Shown: piece by piece, positions 9,935 through 20,392 of the stretch | How positions within the stretch are numbered: position 1 is the stretch's first letter | Layout: the number at the start of each line of letters is the position of its first letter | Assembly: GCA_959347345.1 (NCBI GenBank) | Contig: OY365738.1 | Span: 186,001-250,000, forward strand | Direction: 5' to 3' | Source of the DNA: an uncultured Amylibacter sp. | GTDB lineage: Bacteria; Pseudomonadota; Alphaproteobacteria; Rhodobacterales; Rhodobacteraceae | Length of the DNA stretch: 64,000 bases | The notes under the pieces: generated by a model | Told to the model about the DNA's origin: nothing | The model's database searches: none | The model's input: only the letters and a program-made list of their open reading frames with translations | Made by a program: the position numbers and the translations under genes

Positions 9935-12598
9935 ATGACCACCAGTTTGAACGATATTCGCAGTCATTTTTTGGAGTATTTCAAAAAACTTGACCACGAA
10001 GTGGTGCCGTCCGCCCCGCTCATCCCCCATAACGACCCGACCTTGATGTTTGTTAATTCGGGCATGGTGCCATTCAAAAATCTGTTTTTGGGGCAGGAAA
10101 AACGCGATTATAAACGCGCCGTCACCGCCCAAAAATGCGTCCGCGCTGGCGGCAAACATAACGATTTGGATAATGTCGGCTACACCGCACGGCATCATAC
10201 TTTCTTTGAAATGCTGGGAAATTTTTCATTCGGCGATTATTTCAAAGACCGCGCCATAGCCTACGCTTGGGATTTGATTACGAAGGAATTCAAAATCCCC
10301 AAAGACAAACTCTATGTCACCGTTTATCACACGGATGAGGAGGCTATAAAAATATGGAAATCCTACGCTGGACTGTCTGATGAGCGAATTATCCGAATAA
10401 AAACAAACGATAATTTCTGGATGATGGGGGCGACCGGCCCCTGCGGTCCGTGTTCGGAGATTTTTTACGACCACGGCGAGCATATTCCGGGCGGCCCGCC
10501 AGGCAGCCCCGATGAAGACGGCGACCGTTTCATTGAAATCTGGAACATTGTTTTTATGCAGAACGAGCAGTTTGACGATGGCAAAATGCAACCGCTCAAA
10601 ATGCAATCCATCGACACGGGCATGGGGCTGGAGCGGATAGCCGCACTTTTGCAGGGCAGCCATGATAATTACGATACCGACCTGATGCGCGATTTGATTG
10701 AAACTTCGGCGAACCTGACAAACGCCGACCCCTATGGAAAAATGAATGTCAGCCACCGCGTGCTGGCGGATCATCTGCGCTCCTCCGCATTTTTAATTGC
10801 CGATGGAGTGATGCCGCAAAACGAAGGGCGAGGTTATGTTCTGCGCCGAATTATGCGCCGCGCGATGCGCCACGCATATTTGCTGGGGGCGAAAGACCCA
10901 GTGATGCACAAAATGGTGCCCGCGTTGGTGAAACAAATGGGGCAGGCCTACCCCGAATTACACTATGGGCAACGGATGATTGAAGAAACTTTGCATCTGG
11001 AAGAAAAGCGGTTTATCGCGACCTTGGAACGCGGAATGAAACTGCTGGATAAGGAAATTTTGACACTCGGCACGGGCAAAACCTTGTCGGGGCAAACTGC
11101 GTTTAACCTCTATGATACCTACGGGTTTCCTCTGGATTTAACCCAAGATGTCCTGCGTGAAAAGGGCTTGCAGGTTGATGACGCGGGCTTTGATACCGCG
11201 ATGGCAGAGCAAAAAACTCGCGCCCGTGCGGCGTGGTCTGGTTCGGGCGATGTCGGCGAGGAGGCGATTTGGTTTGATATAGCCAGCGACCATGGGCAGA
11301 CGGAATTTTTGGGCTATAAGCTGGAAACAAGCGAGGCGCAGATTCTTGCAATGGTGAAAAACGGCAAGCCGTGTAAGACCGCACAGAAAGGCGATGCCAT
11401 AGATATTGTCGTTAATCAAACGCCTTTTTACGCGGAATCGGGCGGGCAGGTTGGCGATACCGGGCAGATTAAAACGGAAAACGGCTCGGCGGAAATCACC
11501 GATACGGTGAAACGGGCGGGGTTGATTATCCATCGTGGAAAGATGAAAACGGGTGCGTTTGCCACGCATGACAGCGCGACTTTAACCGTGGATAATGCTC
11601 GGCGGACAGCGATTCGCGCCAATCATTCGGCGACGCATTTGTTGCATGAGGCTCTGCGCCAGAGCCTCGGCGACCATGTTGCGCAACGCGGTTCGCTGAA
11701 TGATGCCACGCGGTTGCGGTTTGATTTTTCCCATGACCAAGCCTTGGACGCGGCGCAAATGACGCGGGTTGAGTCCGAAGTCAATGACTACATTCGCCAA
11801 AATACCCCTGTGGATACGCGGATTATGGCGGTGGACGATGCGCGTGCCTTGGGGGCGCAGGCTTTGTTTGGGGAAAAATACGGCGAAGAAGTTCGGGTCG
11901 TGGCGATGGGTCGGCAGGATAATTCGGGCAAAGGGATGGATAAAAAAACCTATTCGTTGGAGCTGTGTGGCGGCACGCATGTTGCCCGAACGGGGGATAT
12001 TGGGTTGTTTATTTTGACGGGGCAATCCGCGTCCTCGGCTGGGGTGCGCCGAATTGAAGGGCTGACGGGACGTGCCGCGTTGGATTATATTAGGGCGCAA
12101 ACTGATAGTTTGGCTGGTGTGGCAAAAGTTTTAAGAGTCCCGATAACAGATGATTTATCCGTGCGGGCTAATGACCTTTTAAAACAAAGAGACTCGTTGT
12201 TTAAAGAGGTGCAATTCTATCAAGCAGAAGCCATGATGAGCGAAGTAAAACCTCCTCAAACAATAAAAATTAATGATATAAAATTTACCATCCAAAAGCT
12301 AAAAGGAATTCAGGGTAACGCCTTGCGTCCGTTTATAGATAAATATAAAAATGATATGGGTTCTGGCGTTATTTTGTTGATTGATGTGACAGAGGGTAAA
12401 GTGTCTATAGCGGTTGGGGTGACAGATAATTTAATAAAAAAAATAAATGCCGTGGATATTGTAAAGATAGCATCGGAAGCATTGGATGGAAAAGGCGGCG
12501 GTGGTCGTCCCGATTTTGCCCAAGCTGGCGGGGGCGACCCATCCAAAGCCGAAAAAGCCTTTGACGCAGTCCGCGATTATTTGAACCATAAAAATTAA
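9935..12598 (+). CDS. alaS: Alanyl-tRNA synthetase
   Basis: An 887-residue class II synthetase charging tRNA-Ala. Seen are the N-terminal catalytic core ([34 protein letters not shown]), the editing domain with zinc ligands in HSATHLLH and CGGTH, a coiled-coil region and the C-terminal DHHA1-like domain ([15 protein letters not shown]). Length is normal. There is no purine-rich ribosome site: five C residues directly precede the ATG. The part from about base 12110 to 12480 is clearly richer in A+T and in A/T-ending codons than the rest of the gene, though the protein reads on normally. Confidence 0.95.
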   Translation: MTTSLNDIRSHFLEYFKKLDHEVVPSAPLIPHNDPTLMFVNSGMVPFKNLFLGQEKRDYKRAVTAQKCVRAGGKHNDLDNVGYTARHHTFFEMLGNFSFGDYFKDRAIAYAWDLITKEFKIPKDKLYVTVYHTDEEAIKIWKSYAGLSDERIIRIKTNDNFWMMGATGPCGPCSEIFYDHGEHIPGGPPGSPDEDGDRFIEIWNIVFMQNEQFDDGKMQPLKMQSIDTGMGLERIAALLQGSHDNYDTDLMRDLIETSANLTNADPYGKMNVSHRVLADHLRSSAFLIADGVMPQNEGRGYVLRRIMRRAMRHAYLLGAKDPVMHKMVPALVKQMGQAYPELHYGQRMIEETLHLEEKRFIATLERGMKLLDKEILTLGTGKTLSGQTAFNLYDTYGFPLDLTQDVLREKGLQVDDAGFDTAMAEQKTRARAAWSGSGDVGEEAIWFDIASDHGQTEFLGYKLETSEAQILAMVKNGKPCKTAQKGDAIDIVVNQTPFYAESGGQVGDTGQIKTENGSAEITDTVKRAGLIIHRGKMKTGAFATHDSATLTVDNARRTAIRANHSATHLLHEALRQSLGDHVAQRGSLNDATRLRFDFSHDQALDAAQMTRVESEVNDYIRQNTPVDTRIMAVDDARALGAQALFGEKYGEEVRVVAMGRQDNSGKGMDKKTYSLELCGGTHVARTGDIGLFILTGQSASSAGVRRIEGLTGRAALDYIRAQTDSLAGVAKVLRVPITDDLSVRANDLLKQRDSLFKEVQFYQAEAMMSEVKPPQTIKINDIKFTIQKLKGIQGNALRPFIDKYKNDMGSGVILLIDVTEGKVSIAVGVTDNLIKKINAVDIVKIASEALDGKGGGGRPDFAQAGGGDPSKAEKAFDAVRDYLNHKN

Positions 12599-12633
12599 AA
12601 ACCAACCCCCCCAGACCTGAAAGGAAAATCAAA

Positions 12634-12924
12634 ATGTCTGCCTACTGCATCGTGCAAATCAACGTCCATAACGCCGAGGAATATGCTAAATACGCCGAGT
12701 TATCCGCCCCAGCCGTGAAAAAATTCGGCGGGGAGTTTCTTGTCCGTGCGGGCGATTACGCCACAAAAGAAGGGCCAGAATTCAAACGCAATGTCATCGT
12801 GCGTTTCCCCGATATGGCTCGCGCCGAAGAATTTTATCACAGCCCCGATTACCAAGCCGCGTTAAAATTCGCCACCGCGCCGAATGTCTCAACCCGTCAT
12901 TATACGATTGTGGAGGGTGTGTGA
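12634..12924 (+). CDS. DUF1330 family protein
   Basis: A 96-residue protein of the DUF1330 ferredoxin-like (dimeric alpha-beta barrel) family: a YCIVQINVHNAEEYAKYAELS start, a central GGEFLVRAG strand and FPDMARAEEFYHSPDYQAA, all family hallmarks. The biochemical role of these small cytoplasmic proteins is not known. AGGAAA precedes the ATG. It follows alaS by 35 bases on the same strand and may be co-transcribed. Confidence 0.85.
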   Translation: MSAYCIVQINVHNAEEYAKYAELSAPAVKKFGGEFLVRAGDYATKEGPEFKRNVIVRFPDMARAEEFYHSPDYQAALKFATAPNVSTRHYTIVEGV

Positions 12925-12938
12925 TTCACGCCCCTAAT

Positions 12939-13271
12939 TCATGCCTGTGTTTTTGAAAAAACGTGAATGACAATCACGCCCGCGATGATTAAACCCATCC
13001 CAAGATAGCTCGCCAAATCCAAGACTTGCTTAAATAAAACCATACTAATAACGGTTATCAGCACGATTCCCAAGCCCGACCAAATCGCATAAACGATGCC
13101 GACGGGCAGAACCCGCAACGCCAAAGTTAGAAAATAAAACGAACAGCCAAAGAAAAACACAACGCCCAAAGCTGGCCATAGTTTGGTGAAACTATCGCTG
13201 CCTTTTAAACAGGCTGTGCCGACGACTTCGAATAAAATTGCCAAAAGCAACCAGATATAATGGGTGGGCAT
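12939..13271 (-). CDS. Small multidrug resistance (SMR) transporter, EmrE-like
   Basis: A 110-residue protein with four membrane helices. The first helix carries the conserved glutamate (LFEVVGTACLK) needed for proton/substrate exchange, and the third has VYAIWSGLGIVLIT, close to the EmrE signature. EmrE-type SMR dimers export quaternary ammonium and other lipophilic cations. AAGGA precedes the ATG. The gene starts 21 bases after the icd stop on the same strand, so the two are probably co-transcribed. Substrate is inferred only to family level; a guanidinium exporter is less likely from the third-helix motif. Confidence 0.85.
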   Translation of the reverse strand: MPTHYIWLLLAILFEVVGTACLKGSDSFTKLWPALGVVFFFGCSFYFLTLALRVLPVGIVYAIWSGLGIVLITVISMVLFKQVLDLASYLGMGLIIAGVIVIHVFSKTQA

Positions 13272-13292
13272 GATAAAATCCTTACATTATCC

Positions 13293-14501
13293 TTACATTG
13301 CTTTTTGCATATTTTCATCTATTTTCGATAGAAAATCTTGGGTCGTTAGCCATTTTTGCTGTTCGCCCACCAGCAGAGCCAAATCCTTGGTCATAAACCC
13401 GTTTTCCACGGTATTCACCACCGTTTTTTCCAGCGTTTCCACAAACCCAGCCAAGGCCGCGTTGTCATCCAATTTCGCCCGATGCGCCAAACCGCCCGTC
13501 CATGCAAAAATAGACGCGATGGAATTTGTAGAAGTCTCCCGCCCTTTTTGATGCTCGCGATAATGGCGGGTGACGGTGCCGTGCGCCGCCTCTGCCTCGA
13601 CAATTTTGCCGTCCGGAGTCAGCAGTTTTGACGTCATCAAACCCAACGAACCATAGCCCTGCGCCACGGTATCGGACTGCACATCGCCGTCATAATTCTT
13701 GCACGCCCAAACATATCCGCCCGACCATTTCAACGAAGACGCGACCATATCGTCAATCAGGCGGTGTTCATAATGAATGCCCGCAGCCTTGAATGCGTCC
13801 AGAAATTCGGTTTCATACACCTCTTGAAAAATGTCTTTGAACCGCCCGTCATAGACTTTCAAAATCGTGTTTTTCGTGGAAAGATACACAGGCCAGCCGA
13901 GCGAAAGCCCATAGTTCATTGACGCTCTGGCAAAATCATAAATGGATGCATCCAAATTATACATCGCCATGGTTATACCGCTGGAGGGCGCGTTAAAAAC
14001 CTCTTTCTCAATCACTTTGCCGTCCGTGCCTTCAAATTTCAGGGTCAATTTGCCGGGCCCGGGAAACATAAAATCCGTGGCTTTATACTGATCGCCAAAG
14101 GCATGACGGCCAACAACGATTGGCTTTGTCCAGCCCGGAACCAGTCGCGGAACATTGCGACAAATAATCGGCTGACGGAAAATCACCCCGCCCAGAATGT
14201 TACGAATCGTGCCGTTGGGCGAGCGATACATGCGTTTCAAATTAAACTCTTCCAGACGGTCTTCGTCGGGCGTGATGGTCGCGCATTTCACGCCAACCCC
14301 GTGTTTTTTAATGGCTTCGGCCGCGTCAACCGTGATTTGGTCGTCCGTATCATCACGCGATTCAATGCCGAGGTCGTAATAATGCAGGTCAATATTCAGA
14401 TAGGGCAGGATGAGTTTGTCCTTTATGAACTTCCAAATGATGCGGGTCATTTCATCGCCGTCTAGCTCTACGACTGGGTTTTCAACTTTTATTTTTGCCA
14501 T
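13293..14501 (-). CDS. icd: NADP-dependent isocitrate dehydrogenase
   Basis: A 402-residue enzyme of the eukaryote-like type II family: [13 protein letters not shown] at the N-terminus, [12 protein letters not shown] (substrate binding), GPGKLTLKF, and [23 protein letters not shown] near the C-terminus. It oxidises isocitrate to 2-oxoglutarate in the TCA cycle with NADP. Length is normal. CCCCA directly precedes the ATG and no purine-rich site is evident. Confidence 0.95.
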   Translation of the reverse strand: MAKIKVENPVVELDGDEMTRIIWKFIKDKLILPYLNIDLHYYDLGIESRDDTDDQITVDAAEAIKKHGVGVKCATITPDEDRLEEFNLKRMYRSPNGTIRNILGGVIFRQPIICRNVPRLVPGWTKPIVVGRHAFGDQYKATDFMFPGPGKLTLKFEGTDGKVIEKEVFNAPSSGITMAMYNLDASIYDFARASMNYGLSLGWPVYLSTKNTILKVYDGRFKDIFQEVYETEFLDAFKAAGIHYEHRLIDDMVASSLKWSGGYVWACKNYDGDVQSDTVAQGYGSLGLMTSKLLTPDGKIVEAEAAHGTVTRHYREHQKGRETSTNSIASIFAWTGGLAHRAKLDDNAALAGFVETLEKTVVNTVENGFMTKDLALLVGEQQKWLTTQDFLSKIDENMQKAM

Positions 14502-14663
14502 TGGGGTTTCCTTTTTTCATCCTTTTTATATCGGTTTTGGGGAAAAGAAAAGCCCAAAGGCGCGGGTGTGTGCCACACTTTTATTTGATAGGCACGGGGG
14601 CTTGATATTCCAGACGATTTGGGTTAATAGCAGGGCAAATCGCCCTAACTTGCAAAGCCCAAA

Positions 14664-15419
14664 ATGCCCAAATATCCCCTTATTATTATCGGTTTTATCG
14701 CCGTTTTATTAACCGCATGTAGCGGTGATAAGGAAGATAAAAACCCCGCCGAACGCGGCTTTCAGGATTATGTGATAACCGATGGCAAGCTGACGAATGA
14801 GCAGTTTTACCGCCTTGTCACCTGCGGTAAAAAGCCGTCTGGGACGTGCCGTTGGCCTACCCGCAAATGGCGGGCGGATAAGGCCGCCGATTTGACCGTG
14901 GCGATTTGGCATATGGACGCGAGCTATCCGCCGATTGACAAAGTTTATGCTCGCCGTGCGTTAAAATCTGCGGTTAAGGAAATTAATTTAATCGGCTCTG
15001 CCTTGCGCTTGCGGATAGTTGACCCCGCGAAGGAAGAGCCAGATATTCGCATATATATCAAGGACTTGAAGCCCTTTACCCCTATTACGGACGTTGATTT
15101 TATGGGGATGAATGGGTCGTTATTGCAGGGGGCTGTGTTCAAAATGGCGCCGATTGTTGGGTCGATAAAACGCGCCGTGATTGTGATGAGCAATGTGTCG
15201 GTCAGCTATAAAACCGGCAAAATTATCGGGCTGCGGACGCGTAATCGGTTCTTACATTCCGCGATGTTGGAGGAGCTGATGCAGACCTTGGGTTTTCCGT
15301 GGGATATTCGCAATCAGACCTATCGCGGGCGGTCTATTTTTGACCAAGATAGCAGTAATGTGACCACCCTTTGGGGGCAGGATAGCTGGGTTTTGCATCG
15401 GCATTATCCGTTGCGTTAG
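14664..15419 (+). CDS. DUF2927-like lipoprotein
   Basis: A 251-residue protein with a signal peptide ending in the lipobox LTAC (Cys about residue 19), so probably membrane-anchored in the periplasm. The mature part contains EELMQTLGFPWDIR and SIFDQDSSNVTTLWGQDSWVLHRHYP, which match the C-terminal pattern of DUF2927 proteins (an EEL helix followed by SIF...LxxxDxxxLxxxY). No catalytic function is established for this family. The stop overlaps the stop of the convergent cysS by four bases. Confidence 0.65.
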   Translation: MPKYPLIIIGFIAVLLTACSGDKEDKNPAERGFQDYVITDGKLTNEQFYRLVTCGKKPSGTCRWPTRKWRADKAADLTVAIWHMDASYPPIDKVYARRALKSAVKEINLIGSALRLRIVDPAKEEPDIRIYIKDLKPFTPITDVDFMGMNGSLLQGAVFKMAPIVGSIKRAVIVMSNVSVSYKTGKIIGLRTRNRFLHSAMLEELMQTLGFPWDIRNQTYRGRSIFDQDSSNVTTLWGQDSWVLHRHYPLR

Positions 15420-16870
15420 GGTCCTGCTAGGTATTCTTTATAATATTTAATTATAAGCTCGTCTCGTTTCTCTGCCGTAAATTTAGGCGATAGTCGCCAA
15501 CTTGTTCCTTTTCCGTCTTCTACAATAATTCCTGCGTGTTCTAGCCCCTCGCGAATCTCATCGGATCTTTCATAATTTCCTAGATCACGTTGGTGTTTGC
15601 GAAGTCTAATTATATCGTTAATAACGTCCTCATCTCTCGCTTCAAGTTTTACCTTTTCAGTCGGTTGATAGCTATCTAACCCCAAAATTTCTAAACCCCA
15701 TTTAATTTGCCCAAATACGCTTCCGCCACCCGTTGCCTGTTGTGCTAGTTTATCCATACAGCTCAACGCTAAAGGTGTGTTTAAATCATCACATAAGGCT
15801 TCCATTATAGGGGGGCAGATTTCACTTGGACTTGATGGGATTGCTCTTGCTAAAAGTTGCCACCTTTTCAATTTTACCTCGGCTTCCTCCGCCTTTGCAT
15901 CGCTCCAATCCATCGGTTTCCTATAGTGCGTCATAAGATAAACATAGCGAATAACCGCGCCGTGATAGCCCCGTTCCAGCAGGTCGCGCACGGTGAAAAA
16001 ATTGCCCAGTGATTTGGACATTTTGCGCCCTTCCACCTGCAGCATTTCGTTGTGCATCCAAACATTAGCCATTTTGGGTTCGCCAGAACAGGCGCAACTC
16101 TGCGCGATTTCGTTTTCATGGTGGGGGAATTGCAAATCCAAACCCCCGCCGTGGATATCAAACACCGCGCCGAACAAAGCCCGCGCCATCGCCGAACATT
16201 CAATATGCCAGCCCGGACGACCACGCCCAGGGCTTTTTCCCCAGGGGCTGTCCCAGCCTGGTTCGGTCGGGGCGGACGGTTTCCACAGGACAAAATCGGC
16301 AGGATCGTCTTTATAGGATGCGATTTCAACCCGCTCCCCCGCGCGGATTGTTTCCAAAGACTGCCCCGATAAAACGCCATAATTATTATGTTTATCGTAT
16401 TTTTGAACCCTAAACAAAACATGCCCCTCGCCTTCATTAGTGGCGGGGTAGGCAAAACCGCGGGTAATCAGCTCCGCAATCATGTCCTGCATTTGTTGGA
16501 TATAATCGGTCGCACGGGGTTTTTCGTTGGGCTGTTTTGCGCCAATCGCCGCCATATCGTCCTCGTACCAGCGAATAGTTTTGCTGGTAATATCCTCAAT
16601 CTTTTCGTTTCTATCCTGCGCGGCGGTGATGATTTTATCATCCACATCGGTGTAGTTACGGGCGTAAATCACTGATTTTTCACCATAAACTTCGCAGAGC
16701 AACCGATACAGCATATCAAACACAACCACGGTTCTCGCGTTGCCAATATGGGCGCGGTCATAGACCGTGGGGCCGCAAACATACATCCGCACCTTGCCCG
16801 AATCTATCGGGGTGAAGGGTTCTTTTTTGCGGTTAAGGTTGTTATACAAACGTATTTTATGGTCGGTCAT
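15416..16870 (-). CDS. cysS: Cysteinyl-tRNA synthetase
   Basis: A 484-residue class I synthetase with the zinc-binding Cys in CGPTVYDRAHIGNAR, the HIGH-like motif HIGN, a second zinc-ligand region (HIECSAMAR) and KMSKS (GRKMSKSLGNFF). It charges tRNA-Cys. The last roughly 160 codons (bases 15416-15905) use A/T-rich codons, in contrast to the GC-rich first two thirds; the encoded C-terminal domain is still recognisable (DDLNTPLAL, RDLGNYERSDEIREGL). Confidence 0.95.
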   Translation of the reverse strand: MTDHKIRLYNNLNRKKEPFTPIDSGKVRMYVCGPTVYDRAHIGNARTVVVFDMLYRLLCEVYGEKSVIYARNYTDVDDKIITAAQDRNEKIEDITSKTIRWYEDDMAAIGAKQPNEKPRATDYIQQMQDMIAELITRGFAYPATNEGEGHVLFRVQKYDKHNNYGVLSGQSLETIRAGERVEIASYKDDPADFVLWKPSAPTEPGWDSPWGKSPGRGRPGWHIECSAMARALFGAVFDIHGGGLDLQFPHHENEIAQSCACSGEPKMANVWMHNEMLQVEGRKMSKSLGNFFTVRDLLERGYHGAVIRYVYLMTHYRKPMDWSDAKAEEAEVKLKRWQLLARAIPSSPSEICPPIMEALCDDLNTPLALSCMDKLAQQATGGGSVFGQIKWGLEILGLDSYQPTEKVKLEARDEDVINDIIRLRKHQRDLGNYERSDEIREGLEHAGIIVEDGKGTSWRLSPKFTAEKRDELIIKYYKEYLAGP

Positions 16871-16924
16871 GGCGGGGATTTAGCCGAAAATGGGGGGAAA
16901 GGCAAGAGGGTTTTAGGCGGTATT

Positions 16925-17587
16925 TTATCCGTCCTTTAACCCCAAAGTTTCACGAATAAACGCGATGGCAAGAGCCAGAGACTCTGGCGCGATACTATGC
17001 CCCGCGCCCGCGCTCGTGTGGGTTTGAACGGTAAAACCAGCCCCGATTAACGCGTCCTTTGCCAGCTCCATTTCCGCGTAATCCACCACTTCGTCCTTAT
17101 CACCATGCGCCAAAAACACGGGCGGACGGGCGCGGGTTTTCGCCGATAATTCGTCCGCAAACAGCAACCGTCCAGAAAATCCAACGACCCCTGCAACGGG
17201 CTCCGCACGGCGGGGTGCGATATGTAACGCCATCATGCACCCTTGGGAAAATCCAAACAAAACAATCCGTTTCGCAGGGATATTAAAGTCCCGCGAAGCC
17301 TTATCCAGCCAATTATGCAACGCATCAATGGACACCCGCATTTGGGATTCGGCGAACGCCAATTCACTACCATCAAACGCGGGTATAGCAAACCACGCCC
17401 GCCCCAAAGGGTTGATTAAACACGGATGCGGCGCGTCTGGCGCGGCAAAAATAGTATCTGGCAAATCGTCCCCCATGACTTGCCCCAAGCCCAGCAAATC
17501 CTGTCCATCCGCGCCGTAGCCGTGCAGAAACACGACCATAAATCGCGCGGATTCCGCGTCGCCCAAAATTTTCACATCCAAGGTCAT
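16925..17587 (-). CDS. Alpha/beta-hydrolase, phospholipase/carboxylesterase family
   Basis: A 220-residue serine hydrolase of the carboxylesterase/acyl-protein-thioesterase type: FLHGYGADGQDL (oxyanion region), GFSQGCMMAL with the nucleophile Ser, HGDKDEVV with the acid Asp and AGHSI with the His. The frame is open further upstream, but ATG at 17587 is chosen because it overlaps the TGA stop of the preceding glycosylase gene (ATGA), indicating translational coupling. Substrate is not predictable. Confidence 0.85.
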   Translation of the reverse strand: MTLDVKILGDAESARFMVVFLHGYGADGQDLLGLGQVMGDDLPDTIFAAPDAPHPCLINPLGRAWFAIPAFDGSELAFAESQMRVSIDALHNWLDKASRDFNIPAKRIVLFGFSQGCMMALHIAPRRAEPVAGVVGFSGRLLFADELSAKTRARPPVFLAHGDKDEVVDYAEMELAKDALIGAGFTVQTHTSAGAGHSIAPESLALAIAFIRETLGLKDG

Positions 17588-18207
17588 CGTATCCCCTCCC
17601 GTTCTTTTGCCACGCGATAATACGCCCACAAAATCTGCGCGGCAACACTGCGCCACGGTTGCCATTTTTCCGCCATAGCAACCAGTTGTTTTTCCGAAGG
17701 GCGGTCAGCCAGCCCAAATAACATCTTTGCTGATTCCTGCAACGCTAAATCACCTGCGGGCAGAATATCGCTGTACCCAAGGGAAAACATCACGTAAATC
17801 TCGGCACTCCACCGCCCGATACCTGTAATCGCTTGCAACTGCGCCATAATATCGGCAACGGGCAGGGCGTGCAAGGCGGGGTAATCCAGCCGAGCCTCTG
17901 CCAACGCCTTGGCATAGCGGATTTTCGGGCGGGATAGCCCGCAGGCACGCAACGCATCCTCGCTCGCGCCGATAATACTATCAGGGTTTGTCATACCCGC
18001 GGTTTCCAGCCGTCCCCATATCGCGTTCGCCGAGGCAACCGATAATTGTTGCGAGCAAATCGTATCCAGCAAGGCAGGAAACCCATCCGTGCGGGTGCGC
18101 AGGGGCAGGGGGGTTATGTCGGGCAGAATCTTGGCGAATGCGGGCTCTATCTTTGCCAGAGCGTCCGCGCCATCTTGCAGGTCTTTTGTGGTTTTTATTT
18201 TGTGCAT
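17584..18207 (-). CDS. DNA-3-methyladenine glycosylase II (AlkA/HhH-GPD type)
   Basis: A 207-residue HhH-GPD glycosylase: ICSQQLSVASANAIWGRL, the helix-hairpin-helix ITGIGRWSAEIYVMF and the catalytic aspartate in LPAGDLALQ. It removes alkylated bases from DNA. There is no N-terminal TBP-like domain, as in short AlkA forms. Seven C residues directly precede the ATG, and no purine-rich site is seen. Its 3' end is coupled to the esterase gene by a four-base overlap. Confidence 0.9.
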   Translation of the reverse strand: MHKIKTTKDLQDGADALAKIEPAFAKILPDITPLPLRTRTDGFPALLDTICSQQLSVASANAIWGRLETAGMTNPDSIIGASEDALRACGLSRPKIRYAKALAEARLDYPALHALPVADIMAQLQAITGIGRWSAEIYVMFSLGYSDILPAGDLALQESAKMLFGLADRPSEKQLVAMAEKWQPWRSVAAQILWAYYRVAKEREGIR

Positions 18208-18518
18208 GGGGGGGTATGTGGATTATTTTTGAGGGAAAGTCAATATAGTTGTTAGTTGTGAGTTATTAGTTGTGAGTTAATTGGTTATTCATAACTACCA
18301 TAACCAAAAATAACCACCTTTGGTTAATTGAGTTAATGATTAACCAAAATAACCAAAAATAACCAACCGTGGTTAATTGAGTTAATGATTAACCAAAATA
18401 ACCAAAAATAACCAACCGTGGTTAATTGAGTTAATGATTAACCAAAATAACCAACCGCAGTTAATTGTGGTTAATTGTGGTTAATCCAGCTAAATAACTA
18501 ATAACTAACAACTAACAA
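18208..18518. repeat. Intergenic inverted-repeat region with 49-bp tandem units
   Basis: This gap holds a left heptamer array (18247-18282, TTAGTTG/TGAGTTA), a core at about 18295-18480 and an inverted right array (TAACTAA/CAACTAA) that reaches 18531, inside cobK. The core has a 49-base unit whose GGTTAATTG starts recur at 18322, 18371 and 18420, each centred on a palindrome of the form TAACCA-N4-TGGTTA. The right array supplies the last codons and stop of cobK. No coding potential is seen. Confidence 0.85.
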
Positions 18519-19247
18519 CTAACAACTAACGTAGGATATTAACGGGGCTATCGCCTCAAATATAACCACGTTTTTGGGACGCACGGGCGGGTTTATCATG
18601 GCTATGGGTAACCCCAATTCGCGGGCGGCGTGGATTTTTGCCTCGCCCCCGCCGCCCCCTGCGTTCTTTATCAATAGCCAATCAATGTTTAACCTTTTGA
18701 ACAAGGCGGACTCCGCCGTACGGGTAAAAGGCGGACGTGCCACGATAAATTCCCCGTTTTCATAGGGAAAGGGCGCATCGGGTTTATCTATCAATCGCAA
18801 AACAATATGGCGGGTTGTGGTTAAATCCGCCAGAGCAGGCAGGCTACCCCGCCCCGTTGCCGCGAATATCCGCACCCCATCGGGGATAATCTGGGGAAGA
18901 CCCGCATAGCTATCGGTTCTATGCCAATCATCCCCCGCTTGCTCAACCCAAGGCGGGCGGGTCAACATCGCGTATTTTATGCCAGCCTCACGGCACACAT
19001 TAACCGCCGTATTGGTGATGATTTCGGCAAAGGGATGGGTGGCATCAATGACCATATCAATCCGCTCCTGCGTGATATAATCCGCCAAACCCTGCGCCCC
19101 GCCAAACCCGCCAATACGGGTTGGCACGCCCAAATCCGCGGGTGCGCGTACCGCCCCCGCCAAGGACGCAATGATATCATGGGCGTGAAGGTGGGCTATA
19201 ACCTCCCGCGCTTGCGTCGTGCCTGCCAGCACCAAAATACGCATCAC
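18519..19247 (-). CDS. cobK: Precorrin-6A reductase (CobK/CbiJ)
   Basis: A 242-residue protein of the CobK/CbiJ family: ILVLAGTTQAREVIAHL at the N-terminus, ATHPFAE, FAATGRGSL and LIKNAGGGGGEAKIHAARELG-type motifs. It reduces the corrin precursor 6A in cobalamin synthesis with NADPH. The start is GTG (19247) or the overlapping ATG at 19244; both overlap the cbiD stop. The final codons (V-S-C-stop) are built from the heptamer repeat, so the C-terminus has been shaped by the array. Confidence 0.9.
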   Translation of the reverse strand: MMRILVLAGTTQAREVIAHLHAHDIIASLAGAVRAPADLGVPTRIGGFGGAQGLADYITQERIDMVIDATHPFAEIITNTAVNVCREAGIKYAMLTRPPWVEQAGDDWHRTDSYAGLPQIIPDGVRIFAATGRGSLPALADLTTTRHIVLRLIDKPDAPFPYENGEFIVARPPFTRTAESALFKRLNIDWLLIKNAGGGGGEAKIHAARELGLPIAMINPPVRPKNVVIFEAIAPLISYVSC

Positions 19248-20320
19248 GCCCGCCCCATGATTGTGCCGTCTCTGTTAATGACCACAACGTCTATCTGTTT
19301 GATTTTATCGCGGGATTGCCGTGTGGCTTGGGTTTTCACCTGCCCCGCGATTGCGTTCGCCAGTGGCGCACCCGTGCGTTCCAATGCTTCCAGTGCGGTA
19401 TTCGCATCGGACACATCGGGGAGTCCTAGCGACACCGACAACCGCCCCAGCGCGGCAAAATCCACCGTTGATCGTCCAGAATGCAAATCCACCGCCCCCT
19501 GCGCCATTTTCACCATTTTACCGATACCCCCGCCAATCGTCAAACGAGGCACGGGGTGTTTGGCGAGGTATTTCAGCAACCCGCCAGAAAAATCGCCCAT
19601 ATCCAGCATGGCGTAATCGGGCAGGGTGAAGAGGTCTTGCACCGTGCGCTCCGAAGTCGCCCCCGTGCAAGCTCCGACATGGGTTAATCCTTCGGCACGG
19701 GCGACATCCACGCCTCGGTGAATTGACGCAATCCAAGCCGAACAGGAGAACGGGCGGACTATGCCCGTTGTGCCAAGAACGGATAGCCCGCCGATAATGC
19801 CCAATCGTGGGTTCCATGTTTTTTTGGCTAGGGTTTCGCCGTTTGGAATGGAAATAGTAATGGCGACATGCGGGGGTTTCCCGTAGATTTCCGCCATTTC
19901 GGTGACGATTTCCCGCATGAATTCGCGCGGTTTGGGGTTTATGGCGGGTTCATTGACGGCTATCGGCAGGCCTGCTTTGGTGACTGTGCCAACGCCTTTG
20001 CCCGCGTGGAAAGTGATGGTGGGTTGGGTGTGGGGTTGGACTTTCGCGATGATGAGCGCACCGTGGGTTACGTCAGGGTCGTCGCCTGCGTCCTTTATGA
20101 TACCTGCGGCGCAGTAGTTTTCGTTGGGGTTTTGGCTTGTTTCCCAGTGCGTTATAGCGAAGGTCGGCTGTTCGCCCTTTGGCAGAGTTATTGAGACTTC
20201 GCGTGGCCGCCCATCGCCCCATAGCCCAATCAGCGCGGCCTTCACCGCCGCCGTCGCGCAAGCGCCAGTTGTCCAACCGCGTTTGAGGGTGCGGGTTTTG
20301 TCGTTTCGAATCGTGTCCAT
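19244..20320 (-). CDS. cbiD: Cobalt-precorrin-5B C(1)-methyltransferase CbiD
   Basis: A 358-residue CbiD: GWTTGACATAAVKAAL near the N-terminus, DAGDDPDVTHG, the glycine-rich GKGVGTVTKAGL and VGACTGATSE. CbiD methylates C1 with loss of the acetaldehyde fragment in the CbiD-dependent route to cobalamin. Coupled by overlap to cobK, so these two consecutive-step enzymes form a small operon; no other cob/cbi gene lies in the window. Confidence 0.92.
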   Translation of the reverse strand: MDTIRNDKTRTLKRGWTTGACATAAVKAALIGLWGDGRPREVSITLPKGEQPTFAITHWETSQNPNENYCAAGIIKDAGDDPDVTHGALIIAKVQPHTQPTITFHAGKGVGTVTKAGLPIAVNEPAINPKPREFMREIVTEMAEIYGKPPHVAITISIPNGETLAKKTWNPRLGIIGGLSVLGTTGIVRPFSCSAWIASIHRGVDVARAEGLTHVGACTGATSERTVQDLFTLPDYAMLDMGDFSGGLLKYLAKHPVPRLTIGGGIGKMVKMAQGAVDLHSGRSTVDFAALGRLSVSLGLPDVSDANTALEALERTGAPLANAIAGQVKTQATRQSRDKIKQIDVVVINRDGTIMGRA

Positions 20321-20392
20321 AAGCGGGAGTATAACATTTTTATCAGGAATGGTGAATTGTGAATTATGAATTGTGAATTATGAATTGTGAAT
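20321..20392. repeat. Octamer-like array (GAATTGTGAATTAT)
   Basis: From about 20349, tandem TGAATTGT/TGAATTAT units form the left arm of the repeat region between the divergent cbiD and radA genes. An inverted arm (CAATTCACAATT and CATTCACC units) lies at about 20776-20840. Confidence 0.8.

Noticed and set aside
18295..18480. Possible CRISPR array (regular 49-bp repeats)
   Set aside because: The repeats are directly joined with no unique spacers, are low-complexity, and no cas gene is near.
18921..19616. 231-residue plus-strand frame across cobK and cbiD
   Set aside because: It overlaps two clear coupled genes on the other strand and has no recognisable domain.
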